64,000 nt of DNA, taken from contig BCIA01000002.1 in the NCBI GenBank assembly GCA_001599815.1, positions 4,065,626 to 4,129,625 on the forward strand, in the 5' to 3' direction. This document shows positions 9,901 to 20,676 of this stretch, one piece after another. The DNA is from Furcasterigmium furcatum. Lineage: Eukaryota; Ascomycota; Sordariomycetes; Glomerellales; Plectosphaerellaceae. The notes beneath the pieces are model-generated. The model was not told the DNA's origin. It was given only the letters and a program-made list of their open reading frames with translations, and ran no database searches. The position numbers and the translations under genes are program-made. Within the stretch, counting starts at the first letter, position 1, and every line of letters starts with the position of its first letter.

Positions 9901-10420
9901 GAATCAAGTTTGACAGTTGTTGACTTGTTGTCACTGGGGAGCTATGCCTGGCAGGTTTGGCGGCTGCAAATTGGGCTGTATACATCGATTGGAATCTGGA
10001 ATCAGAGGCTCCATGGTCCTAAATACGAGTATCCTGGTGCATCATGAGGTAATGGTTGTCTCGGGCTACCACGGCATCTTGGGCATCTCCTGGAGGACGG
10101 GGATCTGGTTCGGCCAAAGGCCCATCCCTGCACTGACGGCCTGTTCCCCTGAATCGCATAGGTACTTACTAGCCCCACCAACAAAAGTTGTTCCGCGGAG
10201 GATCTTGGTCTCTCCCTGGAACTGGAACTGAATCAGATCCCGGGCACCGGACCGTCCTGAATTTCCGCAGGAGATTTACGATGTCCCGTAGTACCGTTCT
10301 CCTGGGCATGTGCTACCTACCTTATCTCACTCGCCAAATCCCAAGAGGGACTCTCAACGGACGAGGTTCACAAACACGCCTCGCTAATTGAACTGCCCGC
10401 TGCTGCATCCTTCGAACACA
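9901..10420. promoter_or_regulatory. Divergent intergenic region, monooxygenase / Old Yellow Enzyme
   Basis: 520 bp between two divergent start codons, presumed to hold both promoters. A CCGCGG palindrome at 10194-10199 and an odd palindrome GGACCGTCC near 10247 could be Zn2Cys6 half-site arrangements. No convincing gene is seen; the open frame 9917-10231 lacks any recognisable feature. Confidence 0.5.
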
Positions 10421-11913
10421 ATGGCGGCAATCGAATCCGTTGCGGGAAAGTCGCTGCGGCTGCCATGTGGTCTCGTGCTGAAGAACCGCCTCGTTAAGAC
10501 CGCCATGTCCGAGAAGATGGCCTCCGATGCCTTGCCGATTCCCAGTCACGAGAGGCTCTACCAGACATGGGCCAAGGGTGGATGGGCTATGCTGATCACC
10601 GGTATGCTTACCCCCTAACTACTTTCATTTCGTGGACATAGGAACTTAGACGAAACTGCCAACGGTAGGAAACATCATGGTTGACGACAGGTATCTCGGC
10701 GGGCCCGGGGATGTTGTCTCCGACACAGGCCCTACTGCCCTTCAGAGGTGGTCATCATGGACGCAAGCAACGCAGGGCCATGGTTGTTACATGATCGCCC
10801 AGCTGTAAGTCTATCTTCCCACGGAGGTCGACGAGTTTACTGATCCGCTCGGCACCACCGTAGAAACCACCCCGGCCGCCAGTCGCCAGCTGGAGCTGGA
10901 AAGAGAAGCTTCTTCGCGAAGACCATCGCCCCCAGCGCCATTCCCCTCAACATCGGCGACAACTGGATCGCAAACCTCGCCCGTGCGCTCCTCTTCGGCA
11001 CCCCACGGGCCATGACTAGCGAAGATATTGACGACGTGGTCGCCAAGTTCGCTGCCGCAGCAAGGCTGGCAGTGAAGTCGGGCTTTCAGGGCGTCGAAGT
11101 CCATGCCGGACGTAAGAATCCCTGACCCAGCGGCCCAACATTCCCCTCCAGCTTTCTAATTCGAAAAAAATACAGACGGCTTCCTCCTGTCGCAGTTCAT
11201 GTCACCATCGAGCAACAAGCGTCAGGACGAGTTCGGGGGCTCCGTAGAGAACCGTGTTGAGCTGGCCCTCCGTGTCATTCGCAGCATCCGCGCCGAAGTG
11301 CCGAAGTCGTTCTGCGTCGGCGTCAAGATCAACACTGCCGACTTCTCAGATGCGGCCGGATTCAGCGACATGCTACGCCAAATAGACTTGATCCAGCGAG
11401 AGGATATCGACTATGTCAACCTCAGCGGAGGCAGCTTCGAGGATCCAAAGGTGAGACGGACTGGTGCAGCAGCGGAATGACATGATACTTGAGCCGAATT
11501 GCTGATTTGTTCGATCTTGGCAGATGCTCGCCTCCAGCCACTCCGTAAGTCCGGATGCCAACCCAAGCACCCGGGCAGCAGCACGGGATGCGTTTTTCTT
11601 GCGTGCCAGCCAAGAAATCCGAGCCAAGTTCCCCGACCTTGTCGTCATCTTGACCGGGGGGTTCCGCAGCCGGACGGCTATCAACGCGGCCCTTGAGAGC
11701 GGTGCTTGCAGTGCCGCCGGGATCGGCAGGCCGGCCGTCAAATACCCTGACCTGCCCAGCAGGATTATACTCAACAAGGAGGCCCAGGCCAACCAGCTAG
11801 ACAGGTTTGACGTGGAGGCCGCGCCGTCCCCGGGGTGGATTGCAACCAAGATCCGATCAGTTGGAGCCGGCGCGGAGTCGAAATACTGGGCGTCGGTGAT
11901 GCAGAAGATCTAG
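10421..11913 (+). CDS. NADH:flavin oxidoreductase, Old Yellow Enzyme family
   Basis: Five exons: 10421-10601, 10669-10804, 10864-11111, 11176-11450 and 11524-11913, giving 409 residues with every junction in frame. The protein has the FMN TIM-barrel hallmarks: NRLVKTAMSEKM near the N-terminus, NHPGRQSP after the second junction, and HAGHGFLLSQF carrying the substrate-binding His/His pair as in YqjM-type enzymes. Later come SSNKRQDEFGGSVENR and the phosphate-binding GGFRSR. It should reduce an activated C=C bond with NAD(P)H through FMN. Its promoter is shared with the interrupted monooxygenase, and it lies in the putative aromatic cluster, where it could reduce an unsaturated side chain or a ring-cleavage product. 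The actual substrate is unknown. The start was chosen as the first ATG of the conserved frame. Confidence 0.9.
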
Positions 11914-12197
11914 ACTTCTCGCCCACCTGAAGCCAGTCCAGCTTCACGTCGTGTATTATTAGACTAGTACGAATACAAGTTTATTTGCGTTCCCCAGCTG
12001 TTTGATCGTAGTTCCGGAGGGACGATGCCATGGCACATCTTTCACAACTCCTAGCGAGGTACTGCAAAGAGATGCGGTCTGTTGTTTAATACATCTTATT
12101 GATTGGCAACATGTTTACGTTCGTATCCGCCAGCTTTGCATTGTCTGCCTGGGTCTGCCAACCCCGTGGGGCCTGTGTAGATCTCCTTCTCCAGAGG

Positions 12198-13184
12198 TCA
12201 CGCAGCAGGCCTTCTCAGCCTATCAAGCTTGAACTGCCTGTAAAAGAACCAATTCTACACGGGACGTCAGCTGCTATCAAGAGCAGAGGAAGAGAAGCGG
12301 CTGAAACCGCGTCGGCAATATGACGTACCGAAAGCCACAGGGGGAAAACGTTCACGATAAAGCCGAGCAACCATGACAGCTTTCCTTCCCAGATCTCGGC
12401 GCTCGTTCCTTTTCGCATGAGCTTGTCGACGACAGACTCGGCGTATGCTTCGGCGGGCATGCCGTTCCGGTTCCCCTCATACTTGATGCGTTCGATCTCG
12501 CCTTTGATCGGAAGGTAAAGCGAGTCCTCTGGGGCATAAAGGCCGTGATGGAGGATGTTGCTGCGGACGAAACCGGTGACGACTTCCACCACCTCGATGC
12601 CGAAGGGCTGTACCTCCTGTAGGAGTGTCAGTGAGAGCCCTCCCCACCAGTTGAAGGGGACAGAGCGAGAGGAGAAGAGAACTCACGAGACGCAGCGTCT
12701 TGGTATACTGGCTCAGCGCGGCCTTGGAGGCATTGTACACGCACTGCCATGCGACGGGCACATCGCGGGTGACACTGCCGATCTGAACGATGCGTCCCCG
12801 CGGAGACTCGCGGAGCAATGGCAAGAACAGCTGGCAGAGCCTCATGACCGCGAAAACGTTGACGGCAAAAAGCTGCTGAGCCTCCTCTACCTCGAGATCC
12901 ATCGCCGTCGCGGCATAGTGCGTCCCGGCATTGTTGACGAGAATATCAACCCGCCCTCCGGTCTTCTCCGTTACGGCATCTCTGAAGCGCTCCAGGCTGC
13001 CCAGGTCTCCGAGCTCCAGGGGTAGGGCGATGATATTGTCATGCTTCTTCGTCAGGTGCGCAAGAGACTCGACGCGTCGCGCTGTGGCGACGACCGTGAC
13101 ACCCCTGGACGCGAGGGCCAGGGCGAGGCTTTCTCCAATCCCGCTGCTGCATCCGGTGACTACGGCAACGGTTGCTGGTGGCAT
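12198..13184 (-). CDS. Short-chain dehydrogenase/reductase (AYR1-like classical SDR)
   Basis: Exons on the minus strand: 13184-12687, 12616-12329 and probably 12233-12198, giving 273 residues. The Rossmann motif TGCSSGIG, the NNAG motif and the catalytic YNASK are all present and correctly spaced. The family reduces or oxidises carbonyl/hydroxyl groups with NADP(H); AYR1-type members act on acyl-dihydroxyacetone phosphate, but the fold is used for many substrates. The last exon is short: a GTACGT donor and an ACAGGCAG acceptor give a C-terminus FKLDRL, resembling the usual FGLDKL ending. Reading through instead would end at 12215. An upstream in-frame ATG at 13268 would add 28 residues, but the family normally starts just before the Rossmann strand. 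It is divergent from the dioxygenase gene. Confidence 0.85.
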
Positions 13185-13754
13185 GATACTGATGGGGGCG
13201 GGGTGCTGGGGGTGGGAGAATAGTTGCGCTGTGCGGGTTCGTGGATAGTTAGCCCTTGAGCCGGCCATTCATATGTGCAACTTGAAGTAAGGTATAGTGA
13301 GGGCGGTGAGCATCTGGAGCATTTGCGGCTGTCTTCGGATGCATGTGATGTCAGCAATGGATATTCCACGCATTGGGCGGCTCCTGTGGGACTGGATCCG
13401 AGGTGGAGCAAAGTTCCCCCGATTGGGTCCACGGAGGAACTTCTCAGATTGATCCTCGGAGGATCTCCCATGGCCTGGAGGCGGAGCGATGCAGCACTTA
13501 CACGGCACGACTACAGGGCTGGATACGAGGCGGGACATATTGATGCGCGGCCACAACCACCCCCACTGCGGCCACTTCAAGCACCATACGGGCGTAGAGT
13601 GTCAGGCACACTCGTGGTCAGAGAGTGGGTGACCGCGTCGGAGTATCCGTGATGTCATCTACGACGTGAGCGTGAGCAAAGAAATCATATATGCCCGTCA
13701 CCCTCGCATTCATCAGCTGATGTGGCCCCTGAATCCGACTATGCCCTCGACAAA
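13185..13754. promoter_or_regulatory. Divergent intergenic region, SDR / extradiol dioxygenase
   Basis: 570 bp between divergent starts. A TGATGTCA element resembling a CRE/AP-1-type site lies about 105 bp before the dioxygenase ATG, and an AT-rich TCATATATG stretch about 70 bp before it may serve as a TATA box. No gene seen. Confidence 0.45.
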
Positions 13755-14920
13755 ATGTCACTGACGCTGCAAATCCTCTTATCTGTCGTCTCCAAGCTCC
13801 CCAAATCTATCCGCGAGGCCATCACACCCGAAATGCGCATCCCTCCTATCGCCAACGATCCCTCCAAGGTTCAGCTGTCCCGCCCGGCGCACATTTACGT
13901 GGACCACCCGGACTTAGACGAGTTCGCCAAGTTTGCCGTGGACTTCGGCTTCGTGGAGGAAGCCCGGACAGAGGAGACGATCTACTTTCGGGGCTACGGA
14001 AAGGACCCCTACGTCTATGTCGCCAACAAGAGCAAGGACGGAAAGCCTCACTTCCGGGGTGCGGCCTTCGTAGCCGCTTCGCGGGAAGAGTTTGACAAGG
14101 CAGCGAAGATCGAGGGCGCCCGTGTCGGTTCGATCGAGTACACTCCCGGTGGGGGGGAGATCATCACCTTCAACCGCCCTGACGACACGTACTTCCATGT
14201 CGTCTTTGGGCAGAAAGAGCGAACCCCAGACCCCCAGGAGCCCACTGCCACCCACGAGGAACAGGGTCCGTTCAACATGCCGTTCGAGAAGCCGAGGCAA
14301 GGTGAGCAAGCTCGTCCATTCAGCATGACCACAGCCACTGATCACGTCTGCCCACCCCAGGGAAATTCCAGCGTTACCACCCGGGCCCCGCGCTCGTGCA
14401 CAAGCTGGGCCACTACGGCTACGTCTTCCCCGACTTCGACAACGAGCTGGCATGGTACACGGGCCACTTCAACTTCGTGCCGTCCGACATCCTGCACCAC
14501 TGGGACTTCGATAACATCGACGTCATGACGTTCCTCCACCTCGACCGCGGCGACGAGTTCTCCGACCACCACTGTTTCTTCATGCAGCGCGCCGAACCCC
14601 ATGTCAAGAAGGCGTTCTGCCACCACTCTTCCTTCGAGGTGGCCGACTTCGACACCCAGCTGCTCGGCCACGACTGGCTCGCCAAGAAGGGCTGGCACAG
14701 CATCTGGGGCGTTGGCCGCCACGTGCTGGGCAGCCAGATCTTCGACTACTGGGCCGACCCCAGCGGCTTCAAGATTGAGCACTACGCCGACGGCGACGTC
14801 GTGAACCAGCACACCAAGACTGCGAGGGACGTGGTCGGCCCGTTCTCTGTGTGGGGTCCCGAGATTCCCAAGGACTTTGGGGACAAGATTCCGCAGGCTT
14901 TCCTGGCGAAGATGAAGTGA
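13755..14920 (+). CDS. Type I extradiol ring-cleavage dioxygenase (two VOC domains)
   Basis: Exons 13755-14301 and 14361-14920, 368 residues. An N-terminal vicinal-oxygen-chelate domain (IYVDHPDLDEFAKF onward) is followed by the catalytic one. Putative iron ligands are H200 in LVHKLGHYGYV, a histidine of HHSSFEV at 270-271, and E322 in GFKIEHYADG. The signature DPSGFKIEHYADGD is typical of 2,3-dihydroxybiphenyl 1,2-dioxygenase and catechol 2,3-dioxygenase relatives. The predicted reaction is meta-cleavage of a catechol-like ring with O2 and Fe(II). Such enzymes are common in bacteria but are not the usual fungal route. Neighbouring monooxygenase, OYE, SDR, regulator and FAH-family hydrolase genes make a pathway plausible. 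The start is the first in-frame ATG; the preceding frame to 13722 has only a GTG. Confidence 0.9.
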
Positions 14921-15257
14921 GAAGGAGTGCTTGTAGTGATTAACATAGTGTTCAGTTGTAAAGTCTCGGTATATGTGCATCTCCATAGAAGGCTGCCTGC
15001 TTGTGGAATACCATTCCGGCTTCGTTCCATATCAGAGATGCATAGTCGATGGGCATCCATGTCCATCTGCCGAGCTCCTTATACCTCAGGACACATCCTC
15101 TTCATGTGGAGTTCTCCAAGATTTCATCCGCAGATTGCAAGAACTGCAGCCACCTGGGGTGCAAGGGGCTTTCGAAGTGGAGGAGGATTGCTCGTACTTG
15201 AAGGGGCCCGATCGGTCTCATCAGGGACTCTTTGAAACCCTTGAACGACACTATTCG
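14921..15257. other. Convergent intergenic region
   Basis: 337 bp between the 3' ends of the dioxygenase and the Zn2Cys6 gene. It should hold both polyadenylation regions; no gene or distinct motif is seen. Confidence 0.6.
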
Positions 15258-17255
15258 TCACCACGTGGGATTAGCGCATGCTGACGGACGGACGGACGGC
15301 GAGGGGGAGGGTGGTGCCAGAGGATAGATACTTACAGATGAGCAGGCGTGGCAGTGTCCACGTTTTGGCGAACTGCTCAAGAAACAGCAACAAGACGGCC
15401 TGACAATGCTCAATCTCTGTGTGAAGACCGTCGCTCGGCGCAGGCCCGCTACTGGTCGCAAACTTGAGGTGCAGGTTGAGAAAGACGCCCGAGACAAAGG
15501 CGATGATGCATATCGCCGGGTCCACGCTGAGACAGAAGCTGCTATTCCACTGCTTTGCGATGGCGGCGACGTCCTGGCAGATCTCCAGGACCTGCTGCCA
15601 GCTCTGGAGCCAGGCCTCCCCATCTTCTAGGTGTCTGCAGTGGCCAAGCACGAGGAGCAGCTGGGCCATGAGCATGTGGCAGATGGTCACGAGGCGAAAG
15701 TGGTGGGCGGAGGCCGACTCGTTCGAGAAGGCGTTACGCCTAGGGTTGAAGAAGTTTCCGGGCAGGGCCAGGCGCAGAGCGGAGAGGCTGCGCTCCGTGT
15801 CTGCCGCGGCCCCTATGCAGTCCCCTTGAGTGCCGAGCGCATGCAGGCGCAGTGCGCGGCCGACGTGCCGGAGTATGGTGACGCTGACGATTTGGATCTC
15901 CACGGCTGCCGTCTGCGGAAGCGATTCAGATATCACGTCCCGGACCAGTCCGACAAGACCGTCTTGCCGGTACGGGAGGAGCACGCGCCGAGCACCGCCG
16001 GTTGATGGACCTCGGGGGAGTGCGGTCTTGATGAGCTGCTCGTCGATCTCATAGGGCATGCCGGTGGACACATTGGCGTACGAGTCGAGGCAGTAGACGC
16101 ACCACCAAACGAGGCGCCATTCCTCGAGCTCATCCTCGGAAAGAGTCCTCCACCGCGGCGACAGTTGGTGGACCTTGTCGATTTGGTCAAGCCCGGTCCA
16201 GTACGCCCATCGCACGAGCTTGCCGATGCGCATCCAGGCCTGGTGACCGGGGCACTGATGGTACTCATAGAAGACGAGCAAGCATGACTTTCGAAACTGA
16301 TCAAGAGTCGGGTTGTCGCCAGCAATGTCCTCTTGGAGGGACGTCGAACTCAGCATCCGGTCGATTAGCGAGTCAAGGTCAGACTCGCTCATCGACAAAA
16401 GCGCGAAGCCAGACAACTTGGCCGTGATGACGACCAAGGTCTGAATAAGGTCGCGGCTACAGCCTGCGACGGCCTCGCCGTCTGCGGGAGGGCCGCCGGG
16501 GCGGTGGAGAAAGAGAGGGATGGCATGGTGGATGGTCTCGAAATACCAAGTCAGTCTAGGACCCAAGGCCGCATTAGCAGAGCTCTGAACGAGGGAGCCA
16601 GGGTGGGGGGACACACAGAGACTGCTCTTCCTCAGGCGTGATGTTCAACGACTCTGGGGCGGCGGGGTGGACGTCTGGACCAGTCGCCACATCCGGCGTT
16701 ACCAAAGCTGGCGCTGCAGGGGGTACATAAATCGATGAGTCTGGGCTCGGAAGATCCACTTGGAAGCCTGAAGGGGAGTCTTGTAAAGATTAGTTAAAGA
16801 TGTAACTGGATGGAGGTGGCGCCTAGGTCTGGTCGGGACGAACCTGGACCGTGAACTACCCGTCGTCTGAGCCGAGGCCCCGTGGAGGAGGCGGGCTGAG
16901 ATCGCTTGGATCCCGGGGTAGGCCCAGGCCTCCGACGGGTTGAGGAGTAGGTGCATGAGAGACCACGTTCGAGACAGCGGGAACATGTCGGTTTCCCCAG
17001 ATCACCTGGAGAGTGGCGGGCAGAGGTGCCCCTTGAGGTTAGCACAAGGGCGAATAGGGGTCAGGGGTCGGAGGTCCAACGGAACGCACACTTGACTTTT
17101 TGGCTGCGACCCGAAGTGAGTTAGTTGTGGGACCCGGAGTATCCTCGAGAAGATGGGATAACATCTTACCGGATGCAGTTGTCGCAGACCCGAGACCGGG
17201 TGTCGCCAGCTTCATCCGCCCGGTGTTGGGCCTCGGGATCCGGGGACGACGCCAT
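15258..17255 (-). CDS. Zn2Cys6 fungal transcription factor, probable cluster regulator
   Basis: Six exons on the minus strand: 17255-17170, 17103-17090, 17005-16844, 16767-16617, 16555-15336 and 15280-15258. Splicing builds a perfect binuclear cluster, CX2CX6CX6CX2CX6C (VCDNCIRQKVKC then PTCSRCLERGLSC), followed by a basic linker (RRRPGPTPGSKR). Exon 2 is only 14 nt and supplies the QKVK core of the zinc finger. The long exon carries a Fungal_trans domain with the conserved RIGKLVRWAYWTGLDQID and WRLVWWCVYCLDSYANVSTGMP segments. Introns 1 and 2 contain CTAAC branch sites. The last intron (15281-15335) is the least certain; read-through would end at 15271. It lies within the aromatic cluster, divergent from the FAH-family gene, so it probably regulates the cluster, perhaps in response to an aromatic inducer. 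Confidence 0.85.
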
Positions 17256-17884
17256 GGCAAGGGGATCCCAGAGATAATGTGGCTACAGGTCTTCTGAAGT
17301 TATTCCGATCTGGCTTGACGCTGTCTGTCTCTGTCTCTAGAGGCACCAGGGCTGAGTGCCGGACGGGCCGAGGCTTGATCTGCCGGACGGAGGAGGCGGG
17401 GAAGCGTGAGCAGACCACGTCGGTAATTGCGATCATAGGAGCCAAGAAAAGGACGAGCGCCTGACGATCAGAGAGCCGGCATGCAAAAAGGGTCCGGTTT
17501 CTCGATGGGGTAGACAAGAGGAGGGTCGGGGGATCTGGCAGGATGCAAGATGAGGTCCGACGGAGTGATTGCGGCTGAAGCGAGTGGAGTTCCACAAGCG
17601 GCATTGACCCCTGTTCCGTCTCATCATCGGAACAACTCGAGAATGAGTAGTTCTTCCGACGCTAGATCCCCCGAGTTGTCGACGATGGACCGGGCGAGTC
17701 GAGATTGACATGCTGGGGATTGATTGATGTACCGAATCCCGGCCATTAAACACGTCCCAGGCCTGGCCAGAGCAGCAGCTGCAGCTTCAAGTCCGTATAT
17801 GAGCTCCGGTGCATCTTACGATCCTACATCTCACGCCCAGACTCAATTACTACACCAAGTCTCAAGTTTCCTCGTTCCGCTGAA
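17256..17884. promoter_or_regulatory. Divergent intergenic region, regulator / FAH-family enzyme
   Basis: 629 bp between divergent starts. The 10-mer TGCCGGACGG occurs twice in direct orientation (17357-17366 and 17381-17390, 24-bp period), about 100-135 bp upstream of the regulator start. Two CCG/CGG-containing sites so close together suit Zn2Cys6 binding, perhaps autoregulation. No gene seen. Confidence 0.45.
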
Positions 17885-18972
17885 ATGTCGCCGTTTCATC
17901 ATCTCGTCCGTTTCGAAAGCGAGGAGGACGGAACTCCCTACTTTGCTGACCTTGGGCCCGACGCCGATGGGCCGCCAGAGCTTGGGACAAAGCTTTCTTC
18001 CGCCAGAACAATAGAAGGACTGGGCCAGAAATCCGATTTAACGACTCTAACAGTGCGACACGTAGGTCTCAACTTCATCAGTTGCGTCGAGCTCGCTGAC
18101 GGACAATAACAGCTGCTGCCGCCTCTGCCTCGAGACGGTCTCCCGATCTACTGCGTTGGTCTCAACTACCGTAGTCATGCCAAAGAAGCCAGCGTAAGTT
18201 TCAACCGTGGCTCCAAAACCAGCCGCAAAGCAGCTTGCTCAGCTCATCTGGTAGCTTGACATCCCATCTGTCCCGCCGTTGTGGACCAAGCCGACGGCAG
18301 CTCTTGCGCGACCTGGCGAGGACATCCCCGTCAACGACTTTTGTGCCAAAAGTCTTCTAGACTACGAGGTAAGGCCATTGACACGGCCCCGACTGCCTGC
18401 AGCGGCGGCGCTGACGTCCTGACCTCTCGCAGGGTGAGCTTGTATTCGTCACCTCGAAGGACGCGAAGAATGTGTCCGTATCCGAGGCCAAAGACTACAT
18501 CTTGGGCTACACCGTCGGCAATGACCTCTCCTGCCGCATGTACCAGCTCCCCAAGTACTCGGCCGGCCAGTTCTTCTTCGCCAAGGCATTCGACAAGTTT
18601 GCGCCCATCGGCCCCACGCTGATCAGCCCGGAGATCTTCGGAAACGGCTCTTCCTTCAATGTCGTTTCGAAAGTAAATGGCGACGTCCGCCAGACGGCCG
18701 ACTTGACCAAGGACCTGATTTTCACCCCGGAGCGTATCCTGAGTCACATGAGCCAAGGTGAGCCAATCTTCGTCACCGCCGCAGAGGAACAAGCAACAGG
18801 GACTAACCTCCCTCTAGGTACCACAATCCCGGCCGGCACCGCTGTCATGACAGGCACACCGGCTGGCGTCGGGGCGTTCCGCCAACCGAAGAGCTTCCTC
18901 CAGGACGGCGACGTGGTTGAGGTAGAGATGAAGAAGGTTGGCGTGCTTCAGAATACGATCAAGTTCGAGTAA
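17885..18972 (+). CDS. Fumarylacetoacetate hydrolase (FAH) family protein
   Basis: Five exons: 17885-18061, 18113-18193, 18255-18368, 18433-18757 and 18818-18972, giving 283 residues. The FAA_hydrolase core is clear: VGLNYRSHAKEA, KPTAALARPGEDIP, the metal-binding DYEGELV, GYTVGNDLSCR and MTGTPAGVG. Members hydrolyse C-C bonds of diketo acids (fumarylacetoacetate, fumarylpyruvate, acylpyruvates), or hydrate or decarboxylate meta-cleavage products, using a divalent metal. In this setting it would process the ring-opened product of the neighbouring extradiol dioxygenase, or an isomer of it. The small size, with only the catalytic domain, fits fumarylpyruvate or acylpyruvate hydrolase relatives better than full-length tyrosine-pathway FAH. 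The promoter is shared with the Zn2Cys6 gene. Confidence 0.9.
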
Positions 18973-19187
18973 GTACTTTCGTATGTGAGAGAGCTCGCCG
19001 CGCCTGGGTTATGCTACTAATACACCCTCGCCATTGAAAGCGTCTCATTTTTTACCCGCGTCATCGTGTACGTGCAGTGGATCGTGATTTCCCTCGTCAC
19101 GCGATGATCCTCACGGTCTTCGATGTACATTATTAATCGTAACCTTTTCTCGCTCATGATATACGATCTCCTGTCTGATACAAGCCC

Positions 19188-20135
19188 TCACGAGATGACA
19201 CTCTGCTCAAATGGCCAATATTGCTCCTGGCTCGCATACCCTTGCTCCTCGATCTCGGCCTCCTCCCTTGCACGTTCGGCTCTGAAAGCTGCGCGTGTTT
19301 GGACAACTGCCTCTCGTGCGCCCATCCCCTCCTGAAATCTCCTACGGGTATGTGGGGGATCGTTTGGGCTCTGTCTCTGCGGCACATGTGCCGTGGAGAC
19401 TTCCCTCATCGCGTCTAGGATGGCTGCGTCTTCTGGTCCTGGGATCGGACACTGTTGTAGATACCCACGTTCCGCTAGCAGCAGGGCCGCTCTCATGGTG
19501 AAATGGGCATCATTGCCGGCGCAATGCAGGTCCCCCTTGTTCCATTCCACCTTGAGCTCCGTGAGGACTCTCCGCAAAGAACTGAAGCCGCGCTGACTGT
19601 GGAAGACGTCGCGCCTCATGGGGTACGTGTCGACTATGCCCGCCAGCTGAGATTGATGATTCAGGTCGAATCCAAGATGCCTTAGGACACTTCTCTCATT
19701 GTATATACTGTGTGCAAGCAAGATTAACGGCCTATTATGTGGTAGAAAGGAGGTCAGATATGTGATAAAGTCGCAGGGTCTGCAGGTGGTTGATTTCCCG
19801 AAGAGGAACTTGTGGGAAGCTTGTTGGACGTATCCGAGACATCCAGAGGCGAAGTGGAATGACTGGATGAGCTGAGAACCAGAAGATGCAGGATGTTGAC
19901 TCTGAAGATGTAGTGGGTCGAGTATTGCGACACCCATTTGTGCGTTGGTGTCGTCTTGTGGTCCCTTGATCAGACCCTCGATGTTTTCGAAGTCGATGGC
20001 CACAATGACCGAGCCTGGTGGCGCCACCGTGACGGATCCTCTCGGTGGTTCTTCGAGGCACGAAAGACCCAAAACAGAGATCATATGGCGGAGGCTTGAT
20101 CGGACGTTTTCCGGCGATTTTGCTGCGCAGGCCAT
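19188..20135 (-). CDS. Gfd2/YDR514C-like RNase H-fold protein
   Basis: 315 residues from the ATG at 20135, no intron. The frame extends to an ATG at 20252, but that stretch contains a TATTTAAA element that looks like a TATA box, so the inner start is preferred. The ribonuclease H-like (DEDD-type) features are IVAIDFENIEG with the first Asp/Glu pair, GIVDTYPMRR in the middle, and GNDAHFTMRAALLL as the final HxD-like element. The family includes yeast Gfd2 and YDR514C and is linked to mRNA export or nuclease-like functions. The C-terminus is basic and probably coiled (RAAFRAERAREEAEIEEQ). A specific substrate cannot be given. Confidence 0.8.
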   Translation of the reverse strand: MACAAKSPENVRSSLRHMISVLGLSCLEEPPRGSVTVAPPGSVIVAIDFENIEGLIKGPQDDTNAQMGVAILDPLHLQSQHPASSGSQLIQSFHFASGCLGYVQQASHKFLFGKSTTCRPCDFITYLTSFLPHNRPLILLAHSIYNERSVLRHLGFDLNHQSQLAGIVDTYPMRRDVFHSQRGFSSLRRVLTELKVEWNKGDLHCAGNDAHFTMRAALLLAERGYLQQCPIPGPEDAAILDAMREVSTAHVPQRQSPNDPPHTRRRFQEGMGAREAVVQTRAAFRAERAREEAEIEEQGYASQEQYWPFEQSVIS

Positions 20136-20676
20136 GGCGAATCTGAAGTTGGTGTTGTGTGGTAAGGTGCAAGGTGGGGTTGGTACAGCTTGGTGAGATG
20201 GCGACGACGTGAGACGGCACTGCGCTGCCTTTAAATAAGCTGGAAAATCCATTCCAATTTCAAAATTGGATTCTGCTTTTCCGATCGGTCATCTCCTCGA
20301 GAGTCTATTTGCCTTGCGTCCTTCGTCCACATGCGCCACGAACCTACAACACCTCTCGACGGCCTGGGCATCGGTCGATGCGAGCATGTTTACAAACGCC
20401 CAAGAAATTCAGAACGAAGGAAATAGGTCGTTGATCAACAGTATCCCATTTGCTTTGCCTTTTTACTCAGTTTCCTTTTTCATTCCGCCGCCCCTGTTGC
20501 TTCCTACTCTTTTTGGTGCCATTGGGTGCCTCGAATGGCCTTTTCACAGAACAGAGTTCCTCCATGTCACAGACGAAAAGTTCATAGGTCGATGTCAATC
20601 TCGTCAATGCAACCAATCAATATCCCCCGAGCCCAACTCTCTCGCCTTTCTGGCGATTTCGTTTCCGTCGCCCTTG
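20136..20676. other. Intergenic region
   Basis: 541 bp upstream of the Gfd2-like gene. It holds the TATTTAAA element (20229-20242 area, minus strand) and a run of TTT/CCT-rich sequence. The 20266-20727 open frame has no recognisable domain and is not called. Confidence 0.5.

Noticed and set aside
12215..12240. Read-through C-terminus of the SDR ending at 12215
   Set aside because: Less likely than the spliced ending; the GTACGT donor and ACAGGCAG acceptor give the typical FKLDRL-like terminus, though this was not proven.
10196..13466. Shared 10-mer CGGAGGATCT in two divergent promoters of the aromatic cluster (10196 and 13457)
   Set aside because: One shared 10-mer between two roughly 550-bp regions is close to chance expectation, and it is absent from the third promoter.
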